Shown piece after piece: positions 16,746 through 25,675 of a DNA stretch of 64,000 nt. Under the pieces are notes generated by a model, which saw only the letters and a program-made list of their open reading frames with translations, searched no databases and was not told the origin of the DNA. The stretch is from Selenomonas sp. F0473 (lineage in GTDB: Bacteria; Bacillota; Negativicutes; Selenomonadales; Selenomonadaceae): positions 1,858,638 through 1,922,637 of the forward strand of contig NZ_JH992902.1 of assembly GCF_000315545.1 (NCBI RefSeq). Reading direction: 5' to 3'. The translations under genes and the position numbers were made by a program. Within the stretch, counting starts at the first letter, position 1. The number at the start of each line of letters is the position of its first letter.

Positions 16746-17123
16746 ATGATTTTGGGCATCGGCAGCGATATCGTTCACGTGCCGCGTATAGCGCGCGCGA
16801 TGGAGAAACCGCGCTTTCTCGCCCGGGTCTACACGCCGGGGGAACGCGCATATGCGCAGGGACGCCGCGCGGGTGCCGCCGCAAGTTTTGCCGCGCGGTT
16901 CGCGGGCAAGGAAGCCGTGCTCAAGGCGTTCGGCACGGGGCTGCGCGACGGAACGCTGCGCGATATCGAGATCCTGCCCGACGCGCTCGGCGCGCCGCAG
17001 GTGACTCTCGCGGGGCGATTTGCAGAGCGGGCGGCGAAGCTCGGCGTTGCAAAGATATGGATGACGCTCAGTCATGAGCGAGAGTATGCGACGGCATATT
17101 GTGTTTTGGAGGGACAGCGATGA
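16746..17123 (+). CDS. acpS: Holo-[acyl-carrier-protein] synthase AcpS
   Basis: This 125-residue phosphopantetheinyl transferase moves 4'-phosphopantetheine from CoA to the serine of acyl carrier protein and is needed for fatty acid synthesis. The two magnesium-binding motifs are present: GIGSDIV with Asp8, and FAGKEAVLKAFGTG with Glu56. The C-terminal strand (KIWMTLSHEREYATAYCV) is typical. Size is normal. It overlaps the next gene by four bases. The pair acpS with the NAD(P)HX repair gene is a common Firmicutes arrangement. Confidence 0.96.
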   Translation: MILGIGSDIVHVPRIARAMEKPRFLARVYTPGERAYAQGRRAGAAASFAARFAGKEAVLKAFGTGLRDGTLRDIEILPDALGAPQVTLAGRFAERAAKLGVAKIWMTLSHEREYATAYCVLEGQR

Positions 17124-18667
17124 ATATAGCGTTTGCGGCGGATATGCGCGCCATCGACGAGCGTGTTGCGGGCGAGTACGGCCTGCCCGCTCTTGCACTC
17201 ATGGAGAACGCGGGGCGGCGCACGGCCGAAGAGACGGCGACGCTTGTCGGCGACGCCCGGGGAAAGGCGATCTGCGTCTTTGCCGGCGGGGGCAACAACG
17301 GCGGCGACGCGTTTGCGGCGGCACGCCACCTCATGAATATGGGGGCGCGCGTGAAGCTCTTTTTCACCGGCCGCGCGGAACATCTCGGCGATGCCGCGCG
17401 CGCGATGCACGAGGCGGTCCGCGCGATGGGCGCGGAGGTGCGGCCGCTCGAGAGCGACCGCGACTGGGATCGGCTGCGCGTGTCGCTGCGATTTGCGGAC
17501 GGCGTTGTGGACGGAGTCCTCGGCACGGGGGTGCAGGGAGAACTGCGCAAGCCCGTGCTGCGCCTGATTGAGGAAATCAATACGGCGGGGAAGCCGACGT
17601 TCTCCATCGATATGCCGAGCGGCGTGGAGGCGGATACCGGGCGCGTCGCTTCCCTCGCGGTGCAGGCAAATCGGACGCTCGCGCTGGGCCTCGCCAAGGT
17701 CGGGCATTTCCTCGGGCAGGGCGCAAACTATACGGGCGAACTGCTCGTCGACGATATCGGCATTCCGCACGCGCTTCTCGCGGGGAACGCGCTGCGCCAG
17801 TCGTTGATTACCGCGTCGGCGGCCGCCAAACTCCTGCCCGCACGCCGCCGCGATGTGCATAAGGGAGACTGCGGCCGGATCCTCGTCGTCGCGGGCTCCG
17901 TCGGGATGACGGGGGCTGCGGCGCTCGCCTCAGAGGCGGCGCTGCGCGTCGGCGCGGGGCTTGTGACGCTCGCCGTGCCGGAACGCGTTTACGAGGTGCT
18001 CGCCGCGAAGATGCAGGAGGTCATGGTCGTGCCGATTCCCGACGAGGGGAAAGGCTGCTTCGGCGGTATGGACGGACTGCAAAAGACGCTCTCGCGCGCG
18101 GCGGAGGCCGATGCGGTACTGATCGGCCCCGGCATCGGCCGCGCGCCGGAGACGGCGGAGTTTGTCCGCCTCTTTGCCGCGGACGTAAAGGCGCCGCTCG
18201 TGATGGACGCGGATGCGATTTGGGCATTTGCGGGACAGACGGGAGCCCTGCGCGAACTGCCGCAGGTGCCGATCCTCACGCCGCATATCGGAGAGTTCGC
18301 ACATCTCCTCGGCAAGCCTGCCGACGAGGTGCGCGGGAACCTCCTGCAGACGGCGCGGGATGCCGCCCGCGAGTGCCAAGCGGTCTTTGTCGTCAAGAGC
18401 GAGTGCACGATTGTCGTCTATCCCGACGGCGACGCGTTCTTCACCTCCTGCGGCAACGCGGGGATGGCGACGGCGGGGAGCGGCGATGTGCTCGCGGGCA
18501 CGATCGCGGGTCTGATGCGCCAGATGGAGAGCGGTATGACGCCGATCGTCGGCGTGCACCTGCACGGCCGCGCAGGGGATCTGACCTACGAGAGAAAAGG
18601 CAACGGTCTCATGGCGCGGGATATTTTGATGAAGCTCCCGAAGGCATTGAAAGAGTTGACAATGTAG
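17120..18667 (+). CDS. nnrD: Bifunctional NAD(P)H-hydrate epimerase / ADP-dependent dehydratase
   Basis: This 515-residue metabolite-repair enzyme has two fused activities. The N-terminal YjeF_N domain (about residues 1-205; FAGGGNNGGDAF, FSIDMPSGVEADTG) epimerises damaged hydrated NAD(P)H. The C-terminal ribokinase-like domain (about 225-510) dehydrates the S form using ADP. Its hallmarks are HKGDCGRILVVAGS, a DADAIWAF strand, and NAGMATAGSGDVLAGTIAGL with the anion-hole GSGD. The ATG overlaps the acpS stop and has GGAGGGA about five bases before it. The full length matches bacterial fusion proteins. A promoter for ilvE overlaps its last codons. Confidence 0.95.
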   Translation: MNIAFAADMRAIDERVAGEYGLPALALMENAGRRTAEETATLVGDARGKAICVFAGGGNNGGDAFAAARHLMNMGARVKLFFTGRAEHLGDAARAMHEAVRAMGAEVRPLESDRDWDRLRVSLRFADGVVDGVLGTGVQGELRKPVLRLIEEINTAGKPTFSIDMPSGVEADTGRVASLAVQANRTLALGLAKVGHFLGQGANYTGELLVDDIGIPHALLAGNALRQSLITASAAAKLLPARRRDVHKGDCGRILVVAGSVGMTGAAALASEAALRVGAGLVTLAVPERVYEVLAAKMQEVMVVPIPDEGKGCFGGMDGLQKTLSRAAEADAVLIGPGIGRAPETAEFVRLFAADVKAPLVMDADAIWAFAGQTGALRELPQVPILTPHIGEFAHLLGKPADEVRGNLLQTARDAARECQAVFVVKSECTIVVYPDGDAFFTSCGNAGMATAGSGDVLAGTIAGLMRQMESGMTPIVGVHLHGRAGDLTYERKGNGLMARDILMKLPKALKELTM

Positions 18668-18685
18668 TTTCAACGGTACTATGAT
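18656..18685 (+). promoter_or_regulatory. Sigma-A promoter for ilvE
   Basis: TTGACA, an 18-bp spacer and TATGAT, beginning inside the last codons of the preceding gene. The -35 box is perfect and the -10 matches five of six positions. Confidence 0.75.
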
Positions 18686-18747
18686 AGGTTTTAAAATTTG
18701 AGGAGGCACAACCGTGCTTCTTAACGATAGGAAAGAGGCGTCGATCT

Positions 18748-19773
18748 ATGGCAAAGGCGGATATCGATTGGGGGAATCTCGGATTTGCATATCGCACTCT
18801 GCCGCAGCGCTACGTGGCGCGTTATGCGGACGGTGCATGGGACGAGGGCGGACTGTCCTCCGATGCGACGGTGGCAATCAGCGAGTGCGCGGGCATTCTT
18901 CAATACTGCCAGGAGGTATTCGAGGGACTGAAGGCATATGAGACGGCAGACGGGCACATTGTGACGTTCCGGCCGGATCTCAACGCGGCGCGCATGTATG
19001 ATTCGGCGGCGTATCTTGAGATGCCGTCCTTTCCCAAAGAGCGCTTCCTCGAGGCCGTCGACGCCGTCGTCTCGGCGAACAGGGACTACGTGCCCCCATA
19101 CGGATCGGATGCCTCGCTCTATCTGCGGCCGTTCATGTTCGCCTCGGGTGAGGTGATCGGCGTGAAGCCTGCGGACGCCTACGAGTTCAGGCTCTTCGGG
19201 ACGCCCGTGGGGCCGTATTTCAAGGGCGGCGCGAAGCCCGTCCGCCTTTGCGTGAGCGCGTTTGACCGCGCGGCGCCGCACGGCACGGGGCATATCAAGG
19301 CGGGGCTGAACTACGCGATGAGCCTCCATGCCTACATGGCGGCACATGCGGCGGGATTCGACGAGAATATGTTCCTCGACGCGGCGACGCGCACCTATGT
19401 CGAGGAGACGGGCGGCGCAAACTTCCTCTTCGTGACGGCGGACGGTACGGTCGTCACGCCGAAATCGGAGTCTATTCTGCCGTCGATTACGCGGCGCTCG
19501 CTCGTCTATATCGCGGAGCACATCCTCGGCATGAAGGTCGAGCATCGGCCCGTACCGTTCGAGGAAGTTGCCTCGTTCACGGAGTGCGGCCTCTGCGGGA
19601 CGGCGGCGGTGATTTCGCCCGTCGGCTCCGTGACGCATGGGGACCGTGTGATTTCGTTCCCGAGCGGTTCGGAGCATATGGGCCCCGTACTGCAGAAACT
19701 CTACGATACGCTGCGCGGCATTCAGCTCGGCACCGTACCCGCGCCCGCGGGGTGGATCCGCAGGATTTGCTGA
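18748..19773 (+). CDS. ilvE: Branched-chain amino-acid aminotransferase IlvE
   Basis: This 341-residue PLP enzyme interconverts leucine, isoleucine and valine with their 2-oxo acids, using 2-oxoglutarate/glutamate. It is the longer class (type II, Bacillus YwaA-like). It shows LQYCQEVFEGLKAY near the N-terminus, SLYLRPFMFASGE, the PLP lysine at residue 184 in GHIKAGLNYA, the EETGGANFLFV segment that binds cofactor phosphate, and SFTECGLCGTAAVISPVG near the end. It has its own promoter and a T-tailed terminator, so it is a single-gene unit. The ATG is served by AAAGAGG. A second, stronger GAGGAGG lies upstream before a GTG in another frame. Confidence 0.95.
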   Translation: MAKADIDWGNLGFAYRTLPQRYVARYADGAWDEGGLSSDATVAISECAGILQYCQEVFEGLKAYETADGHIVTFRPDLNAARMYDSAAYLEMPSFPKERFLEAVDAVVSANRDYVPPYGSDASLYLRPFMFASGEVIGVKPADAYEFRLFGTPVGPYFKGGAKPVRLCVSAFDRAAPHGTGHIKAGLNYAMSLHAYMAAHAAGFDENMFLDAATRTYVEETGGANFLFVTADGTVVTPKSESILPSITRRSLVYIAEHILGMKVEHRPVPFEEVASFTECGLCGTAAVISPVGSVTHGDRVISFPSGSEHMGPVLQKLYDTLRGIQLGTVPAPAGWIRRIC

Positions 19774-19790
19774 AATCAATAAGACATGTA

Positions 19791-19824
19791 TTCGTCCTTC
19801 GCTTGCGGGGGACGAAATTTTTTT
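19791..19824 (+). terminator. Terminator after ilvE
   Basis: TTCGTCCTTCGC pairs with GCGGGGGACGAA, allowing two T-G pairs, and is followed by a run of seven T. Confidence 0.85.
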
Positions 19825-19909
19825 ACAAAGAAAAGAAAAGATGAAAAGGATTTTTAGATGTTTTGAGAGAATCTCTAAAATATATCGGTTACAATCATTT
19901 GAAACGACG

Positions 19910-19942
19910 GGTGCGCCGCGTGGGGAAGCCGCGGACCGCACC
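19910..19942 (+). promoter_or_regulatory. Leader hairpin ahead of cdaA
   Basis: GGTGCG-CCGCG and CGCGG-CGCACC form a stable stem with a 2-nt bulge and a 9-nt loop, about 50 bases before cdaA. No T tract follows, so it is an RNA leader structure rather than a terminator. A possible -10 box (TACAAT) lies just upstream at about 19889 without a clear -35. Confidence 0.35.
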
Positions 19943-19989
19943 GCGGACACGGAGAGACGGAGAGGGATTTCTAACGCTTGGGGGTTCAT

Positions 19990-20829
19990 ATGCCGTTTGA
20001 TTTTACGATGCCGACGCAGTTTCGCGGCATCCTTTCAACGATTACGCCGCTCGATGTCATCGACATTCTCATCGTTGCGGTCATTCTCTATCGCGTCTAT
20101 ATTATGCTCGAGGATACCCGCGCCATTACGCTGGCGAAGGGAATCCTCGTGCTGCTCGGCGTCACGGTTGTGGCGAGCTGGTTTGATCTGCATGTGATCT
20201 CGTGGCTCCTGCAAAAAGCCGTGACGCTTCTCTTTGTCGCGCTGCCGATCGTCTTTCAGCCGGAACTCCGCCGCGCGCTCGAGCATCTCGGACAGGGGCG
20301 CTTCCTGGGATCGGGGCGGCTGCTGGACGACGAGGAGGCGCAGAGCACGATCCGCGAGATCCGCAGCGCGGTGAAGATCCTCTCGACGAATAAAATCGGC
20401 GCGCTGCTGGTCATTGAACGCAATATGGGGCTCAACGACATCAGCGCGACGGGCATACAGATCGACGGACTCATCACATCGGATTTTTTGATCAACGTGT
20501 TTATTCCAAACACGCCGCTGCACGACGGCGCCGCCGTGATCCGGGGCAAGCGGCTCATCGCGGCGGGCTGTCTTCTGCCGCTGACGGAGAACCGCACGCT
20601 CTCGACGGAGCTCGGCACGCGGCACCGCGCGGCGATCGGACTCTCGGAGCAGTGCGACGCGCTCATCGTCGTCGTCAGCGAGGAGACGGGGACGATCTCG
20701 ATCGCGGAGAACGGCCGCATTCATCGGCACTTGGACGAGGATCAACTCACGCATATCCTCACCCCCGCGTTTGCGTACAGCGCGCGTTCGTCGATCTTTG
20801 AGATGCTTCGGGGGTGGAGGAGGAAATGA
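19990..20829 (+). CDS. cdaA: Diadenylate cyclase CdaA
   Basis: This 279-residue membrane enzyme makes c-di-AMP from two ATP. Three hydrophobic segments occupy about residues 25-40, 50-66 and 68-90. The DAC domain follows, with the catalytic DGA at residues 179-181 (TPLHDGAAVIRG) and RHR at 211-213 (GTRHRAAIG). Start choice: the ATG has GGGGG six bases upstream, and a TTG 12 bases earlier is less likely. The next gene overlaps its stop and encodes the CdaA regulator. glmM lies two genes on, matching the conserved cdaA-cdaR-glmM unit that ties c-di-AMP to cell-wall precursor synthesis and osmotic balance. Confidence 0.96.
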   Translation: MPFDFTMPTQFRGILSTITPLDVIDILIVAVILYRVYIMLEDTRAITLAKGILVLLGVTVVASWFDLHVISWLLQKAVTLLFVALPIVFQPELRRALEHLGQGRFLGSGRLLDDEEAQSTIREIRSAVKILSTNKIGALLVIERNMGLNDISATGIQIDGLITSDFLINVFIPNTPLHDGAAVIRGKRLIAAGCLLPLTENRTLSTELGTRHRAAIGLSEQCDALIVVVSEETGTISIAENGRIHRHLDEDQLTHILTPAFAYSARSSIFEMLRGWRRK

Positions 20830-21758
20830 TGACGGATCTTCGCAACATGCTGCAGCACAATCTGCCCATGAAAATCCTCGCGCTCGTGATCGCCATTGTG
20901 CTCTGGCTCTACGTGATGAACGATCAAAATCCCGCGATCGAGGGGAGTTACTCGGTGCCGGTGTCGATGGCCGACGCGCCGGAGGGCTATCAAATACACG
21001 CCGGCACGGATACGGTGACGATCCGCGTGCGCGGACCGCGTTCTCTGTTCGTCGCGGCGGACCGCGGGGATTTCCACGCGAAGCTGAATTTTACGGACTA
21101 TGCCGAGGGAGAGAAACTCTACGCGGTCGAGACGACCGTTCCCAACGGATTCGAACTGATCGGAACGTCTCCGGATAAAATCTCGGTCACGTTGGACCGT
21201 ATCGTGCAGAAGACGTTTAAGGTGGAGGTCCTGAGCAGCGGTACGCCGGCGAGCGGGGCTGCCGTGGATCAGATTACGCAGTCGACGGATGCCGCGACGG
21301 TCGAAGGGCCGCGCGCCGCAGTGGATCATGTGACGCGCATCGTGGCGCATGTGAATCTCGGCGGGCAGGGGCAGGACTTCTCGGTGATCGCGCCGCTCTT
21401 CGCGCTGAACGGCGACGGGCGGGAAGCGTCGGATGTGACGGTGGCGCCGGATCAGACGGAGATCGCGGTGAAACTCGCGAAAGGGCTTTCGCGCAAGATC
21501 GTCGAGATCAAGGTGAAATCGCGCAGCGACCTCCCGCCTACGATGAAGCTCGAGAGCATCTCCGCGGATCCGACGCGCATCGAGATCGCGGGCGCAGAGG
21601 ACGTATTGAAGTCGATCGCAAGCATTGAGACGGAGGAACTCTCCCTTGCGGACGTGAAGGAAAATGAAACGCGCCGTGTGAAGCTCCGCCTGCCCGCGGG
21701 CGTGACAGTCACCGATCCGAACGTGACGGTAGAGATCAAGGTCGGAGCGATGAAATGA
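20826..21758 (+). CDS. cdaR: CdaA regulatory protein CdaR (YbbR-domain protein)
   Basis: This 310-residue protein has one N-terminal membrane helix (about residues 14-32, MKILALVIAIVLWLYV) and an extracytoplasmic part made of repeated YbbR-like beta domains. Three repeats are suggested, near residues 40-120, 130-215 and 220-305, each with an IRVRGP or VEGPRA type strand. In other Firmicutes CdaR binds and modulates CdaA. Its ATG overlaps the cdaA stop (ATGA) with GGAGGAGG upstream, so it is translationally coupled to the cyclase. The stop overlaps the next start by four bases. The modulating role is inferred from family and position. Confidence 0.9.
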   Translation: MMTDLRNMLQHNLPMKILALVIAIVLWLYVMNDQNPAIEGSYSVPVSMADAPEGYQIHAGTDTVTIRVRGPRSLFVAADRGDFHAKLNFTDYAEGEKLYAVETTVPNGFELIGTSPDKISVTLDRIVQKTFKVEVLSSGTPASGAAVDQITQSTDAATVEGPRAAVDHVTRIVAHVNLGGQGQDFSVIAPLFALNGDGREASDVTVAPDQTEIAVKLAKGLSRKIVEIKVKSRSDLPPTMKLESISADPTRIEIAGAEDVLKSIASIETEELSLADVKENETRRVKLRLPAGVTVTDPNVTVEIKVGAMK

Positions 21759-23365
21759 TCCGGATTAAAAATCTGCGGGTTCCGTACGACGACCCGCAGC
21801 CGATTGCGGCGCATGCCGCAGAACGCCTTTCGATATCACCCCGGGCCGTGCACGGGGTGATTGTCGTTCATGAGGCGCTCGACGCGCGCCGGCACCGCGG
21901 CGCGCCCATCGTCCGGGTCTACGCGCTGGACGTGCAGGCGGAGGGGGAGGCCGCGGTGCTGAGGAAGCTGCGCCGTGATAAAAACGTCGCGCCGGCGCCG
22001 GATGAGACGGTACCCGATATACCGCCGCCCGATATCATGTGGAACAACCGCATGCGCCGCCGCCCCGTCGTTGTCGGATTCGGCCCCGCGGGTATCTTTG
22101 CCGCGTGGGTGCTGGCTCGGGCCGGCGCGGCGCCGCTCGTCCTCGAGCGCGGGCGGGACGTCGACCGGCGCACGCGCGACGCGGCGCACTTTTGGCAGAC
22201 GGGGCGGCTCGATCCCGCGTCCAACGTGCAGTTCGGCGAAGGCGGGGCGGGGACGTTCTCCGACGGGAAACTGACGGCACGCAGCGGCGATCCGCGGATG
22301 CGGACCGTCGTTGAGGCATTGATCGCGGCGGGGGCGCCCGAGGAGATCCGGTACCTTCAAAAGCCGCACATCGGGACGGATATCCTGCGCACCGTTGTGA
22401 AGAATCTGCGCGCCGAGATCATCCGCCGCGGCGGCACGGTACGGTTCGAGGCGCAGGCAACGGGTATCGAGCGCAGGGACGGGCGCATTGCGGCGCTGGT
22501 TGTCAACGGGGAAGAACGCATTCCCGTCGACGCCGTCTTTATGGGCATCGGACACTCGGCGCGCGATACTTATGCGATGCTGCACGGCGCGGGCGTTGCT
22601 ATGGCGCCGAAGGCGTTTGCCGTCGGCGTGCGCATCGAACATCCGCAGGACTTCATCGACCGCATGCAGTACGGCGCGGCCGCGGGGAGCGGACGGCTGC
22701 CGACGGCCGACTATGCGCTGACCTATCGCGACGAGGCGGGCGGGCGCGGCGTCTATTCGTTCTGTATGTGCCCCGGCGGCACGGTGGTCGCGGCGGCGTC
22801 CGAAGAAGGGGGCCTCGCGACCAACGGTATGAGCAATTATCGGCGCGATTCGGGGACGGCGAACAGCGCGCTCCTCGTACAGGTAAGCCCCGCGGATTGG
22901 GGCGGCGATACGCTGGGCGGGATACGCTTTCAGCGGGCGCTGGAGGCGCGGGCTTTTCGTGCCGGCGGCGGAGACTATTGCGCGCCCGTACAGGCGGTCG
23001 GCGATTTCCTCGCGCGGCGGACGGGGACGCGCGATTTTGCCGTGCGGCCGACCTATGCGCCCGGCGTACGGTGCGCCGGCCTGCATGAGATCCTGCCGTC
23101 ATATGCGTCCGCGTCGCTTGCGCGGGCGCTCCGGCACTGGGGGGAGCGCATGAAGGGATTTGGGGCGGACGATGTTCCGCTGACGGGGGTTGAACCGCGT
23201 TCCTCCGCGCCCTGCCGGATCGTGCGCGATGCGCTGACAATGGAGGCAGAGGGCACGGCGGGGCTCTATCCCGTCGGCGAGGGCGCGGGCTATGCGGGCG
23301 GCATCATGAGCGCGGCGCTCGACGGAATGAAAGCCGCGCTTGCTTTTTTGACGAAGATACAGTAG
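21755..23365 (+). CDS. FAD-dependent dehydrogenase, COG2509 family
   Basis: This 536-residue flavoprotein has a small N-terminal domain (about residues 1-95) followed by an FAD-binding Rossmann fold with VVGFGPAGIFAAWVLARAG at about residue 105. A FGEGGAGTFSDGKL segment and a C-terminal GEGAGYAGGIMSAALDGMKA that closes the FAD site are also present. These match the uncharacterised COG2509 oxidoreductases, whose substrate is unknown. It overlaps cdaR by four bases and is followed by glmM, so it is inserted into the usual cdaA-cdaR-glmM unit. Whether it acts in cell-wall or nucleotide metabolism cannot be told from the sequence. Confidence 0.85.
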   Translation: MIRIKNLRVPYDDPQPIAAHAAERLSISPRAVHGVIVVHEALDARRHRGAPIVRVYALDVQAEGEAAVLRKLRRDKNVAPAPDETVPDIPPPDIMWNNRMRRRPVVVGFGPAGIFAAWVLARAGAAPLVLERGRDVDRRTRDAAHFWQTGRLDPASNVQFGEGGAGTFSDGKLTARSGDPRMRTVVEALIAAGAPEEIRYLQKPHIGTDILRTVVKNLRAEIIRRGGTVRFEAQATGIERRDGRIAALVVNGEERIPVDAVFMGIGHSARDTYAMLHGAGVAMAPKAFAVGVRIEHPQDFIDRMQYGAAAGSGRLPTADYALTYRDEAGGRGVYSFCMCPGGTVVAAASEEGGLATNGMSNYRRDSGTANSALLVQVSPADWGGDTLGGIRFQRALEARAFRAGGGDYCAPVQAVGDFLARRTGTRDFAVRPTYAPGVRCAGLHEILPSYASASLARALRHWGERMKGFGADDVPLTGVEPRSSAPCRIVRDALTMEAEGTAGLYPVGEGAGYAGGIMSAALDGMKAALAFLTKIQ

Positions 23366-23410
23366 ATTATGGTAGAGCAAAAGATACCAAAGAATAAGGG
23401 GCGGTTCATA

Positions 23411-24763
23411 GTGAGACTTTTTGGGACGGACGGCGTACGCGGCGAGGCCAATACGGAGCTGACGCCGGAGCTGGCATACCGGCTGGGGCGCGCGGCGACG
23501 CTCTATTTCGGAGCGCATTCGGAGGTGCGGCCGCGTATTCTGATCGGACGCGATACGCGCATCTCGGGCGAGATGTTCGAGGCTGCGCTCACGTCGGGCA
23601 TCTGTTCGGCCGGCGGCGTCGCGCTCCTGGCGGGGATCGTTCCGACGCCTGCAGTCGCCTATCTTGCGCGCAAGCACAAGGCGCAGGCCGGCATCGTGAT
23701 CTCCGCGTCCCACAATCCGTTCGGCGACAACGGCATCAAGTTCTTCGGCGGCGACGGCTATAAGCTCCCCGACGCGGTGGAGGATGAACTCGAGGCGCTC
23801 GTATGCCGCCTTGCTTCCCATGATGACGAGGCGCGCCCGATCGGCGGGAAGATCGGCATTGTGGAGCACCGCGGCGATCTCGTCAATCAGTACGTGGACT
23901 ATGTGACCGGCACCTGCGCGGAGCGGCTGGACGGCATGAAGATCGTGCTCGACTGTGCGAACGGCGCCGCCTATGAGACGATGCCAAGGATCCTGCGCCG
24001 CCTCGGCGCGGATCTGAAGGTCATCCACGCGCTGCCGAACGGCGTCAATATCAACGACAACTGCGGTTCGACGCATCTGGACTCTCTGCGCCGCACGGTA
24101 GTCGAGACGGGGGCGGACATCGGCATCGCGCATGACGGCGACGCCGACCGTTGTCTCTGCATCGACGAGAAGGGAGAACTCATCGACGGCGACCATATTC
24201 TCGTGGCATGCGTCGCGGAAATGCTGCGCGCGGGCAGACTCCCGCACAAGACGGTGGTCTCCACAGTGATGGCAAATATCGGATTCCATAAGGCGATTAC
24301 GGCGCTCGGCGCGCGTGTCGAGGTAACGCAGGTGGGCGACCGCTATGTGCTCGAGGCAATGCGGCGCGGCGGCTATACGATCGGCGGCGAGCAGTCGGGG
24401 CACATCATCTTCGCGGACTACGGCACGACGGGCGACGGCCCGGTAACGGCGCTGCAAGTCCTGGCGGCGCTCAAGCGCAGCGGGAAAAAAGCGTCCGAAC
24501 TGAGCGCGATGATGACGACCTATCCGCAGCTGCTCGTCAATGTACGGGTCAAAACGAAAGAGGGATGGGCGGAGAACGAGGCGATCCGCGCCGCGATCCG
24601 TGCGGGAGAGGAGCGCCTCGGGGCGGACGGGCGCGTGCTGGTGCGCCCTTCGGGGACGGAACCGCTCATCCGCGTGATGGCGGAGGGCGCCGACAACAAA
24701 CAGCTCGAAGAGGTCTGCGGCGCGATCGCGGACGTCGTCCTGCGGGAACAGGGAGAGGCGTAA
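23411..24763 (+). CDS. glmM: Phosphoglucosamine mutase GlmM
   Basis: This 450-residue enzyme converts glucosamine-6-phosphate to glucosamine-1-phosphate for UDP-GlcNAc and hence peptidoglycan and lipopolysaccharide. It starts MRLFGTDGVRGEAN. The phosphorylated serine is Ser100 in ISASHNP, the metal loop is DGDADR (about residue 240), the sugar loop is GGEQSGHI, and the phosphate-binding loop is RPSGTEPLIRVM near the end. The start is a GTG nine bases after AAGGGG. An upstream in-frame ATG would add 14 unlike residues. In other Firmicutes GlmM binds and restrains CdaA, and the gene order here agrees. Confidence 0.97.
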   Translation: MRLFGTDGVRGEANTELTPELAYRLGRAATLYFGAHSEVRPRILIGRDTRISGEMFEAALTSGICSAGGVALLAGIVPTPAVAYLARKHKAQAGIVISASHNPFGDNGIKFFGGDGYKLPDAVEDELEALVCRLASHDDEARPIGGKIGIVEHRGDLVNQYVDYVTGTCAERLDGMKIVLDCANGAAYETMPRILRRLGADLKVIHALPNGVNINDNCGSTHLDSLRRTVVETGADIGIAHDGDADRCLCIDEKGELIDGDHILVACVAEMLRAGRLPHKTVVSTVMANIGFHKAITALGARVEVTQVGDRYVLEAMRRGGYTIGGEQSGHIIFADYGTTGDGPVTALQVLAALKRSGKKASELSAMMTTYPQLLVNVRVKTKEGWAENEAIRAAIRAGEERLGADGRVLVRPSGTEPLIRVMAEGADNKQLEEVCGAIADVVLREQGEA

Positions 24764-24769
24764 AACGCT

Positions 24770-25675
24770 ATGTCACACGTATCGGCGATCCTGTTCGTAC
24801 TCATCGCCGGCATTATGTGGGCGGCAAGCGGTACGGCGGCACAGCATTTTTACACACAGTCCACACATACGCCGATCGAACTAACGCAGGTGCGGCTGTT
24901 CCTCTCGAGCGGCCTCTTTTTCCTGCTCGCGTGGTGGAGCGGCGGCCTCCGCCGCGGCATTCGCTCGCTGCGGCGCAATCCGCCGATTTTGATGAAACTC
25001 GCGATCTTCGGGGGCGTCGGCATCATGTCGGTGCAGTATACGTATTTCGAGGGGATCGCGGCGGGCGATGCGGCGGCGACGACGGTCATCACCTATACGA
25101 GCCCGGTGATCATGATCTTCTATCTTGCGGCGCGGCATCGGCGGCTGCCGACGCACGCGGAGACGGTGACGGTTGCCGCGGCTGTGACGGGGGTCTTTCT
25201 GCTTGTGACGGGGGGCAATCCGGAGCGGCTCACGGTGCCGATCGCCTGCGTCGTGTGGAGCCTTGCCTCGGCGACGACGTTCACGTTTGCGATGATCTAC
25301 CCCGTGCATCTCCTGCATCTCTTCGACCGTTTCTTCCTTTTGGCGGTTTGTATGCTGATCGGCGGTCTTGCGCTGCTGCCCGTCACGCGTGCGGTATTGG
25401 ACGCGCCGAGCTTCTTTACGCCGCAGACGTGGGCCGATCTCTTCATTATCGTCGTGCTCGGCACGGTGGTCGCATTCTTTTCTTTCAATGTGGGTCTGCG
25501 CTGGCTTTCGCCCGAGACGGCCGCCGTTACGGCGACGATCGAGCCTGTGGCGAGCGTCTTGTTCGCTTGGTTTTTCTTTGACACGCACTTTGTGCCGATG
25601 CAGGCGGCGGGGATTTTCCTCGTCGTTGCGGCGATCGCCGTACCCAATATTCAAAAGAAGAGGAGAGCCGCATGA
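24770..25675 (+). CDS. EamA/DMT-family transporter
   Basis: This 301-residue inner-membrane protein has about ten hydrophobic helices arranged as two EamA repeats (about residues 5-145 and 155-295), the usual drug/metabolite transporter plan. Typical bits are FVLIAGIMWAASGTAAQHF at the start, TVITYTSPVIMIFYL at the end of the first repeat, and ATIEPVASVLFAWFFFDT in the second. It follows glmM after six bases and overlaps the next start (ATGA), so it is part of the operon. The substrate cannot be inferred; DMT members export or import amino acids, nucleotides or sugars. Confidence 0.88.
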   Translation: MSHVSAILFVLIAGIMWAASGTAAQHFYTQSTHTPIELTQVRLFLSSGLFFLLAWWSGGLRRGIRSLRRNPPILMKLAIFGGVGIMSVQYTYFEGIAAGDAAATTVITYTSPVIMIFYLAARHRRLPTHAETVTVAAAVTGVFLLVTGGNPERLTVPIACVVWSLASATTFTFAMIYPVHLLHLFDRFFLLAVCMLIGGLALLPVTRAVLDAPSFFTPQTWADLFIIVVLGTVVAFFSFNVGLRWLSPETAAVTATIEPVASVLFAWFFFDTHFVPMQAAGIFLVVAAIAVPNIQKKRRAA

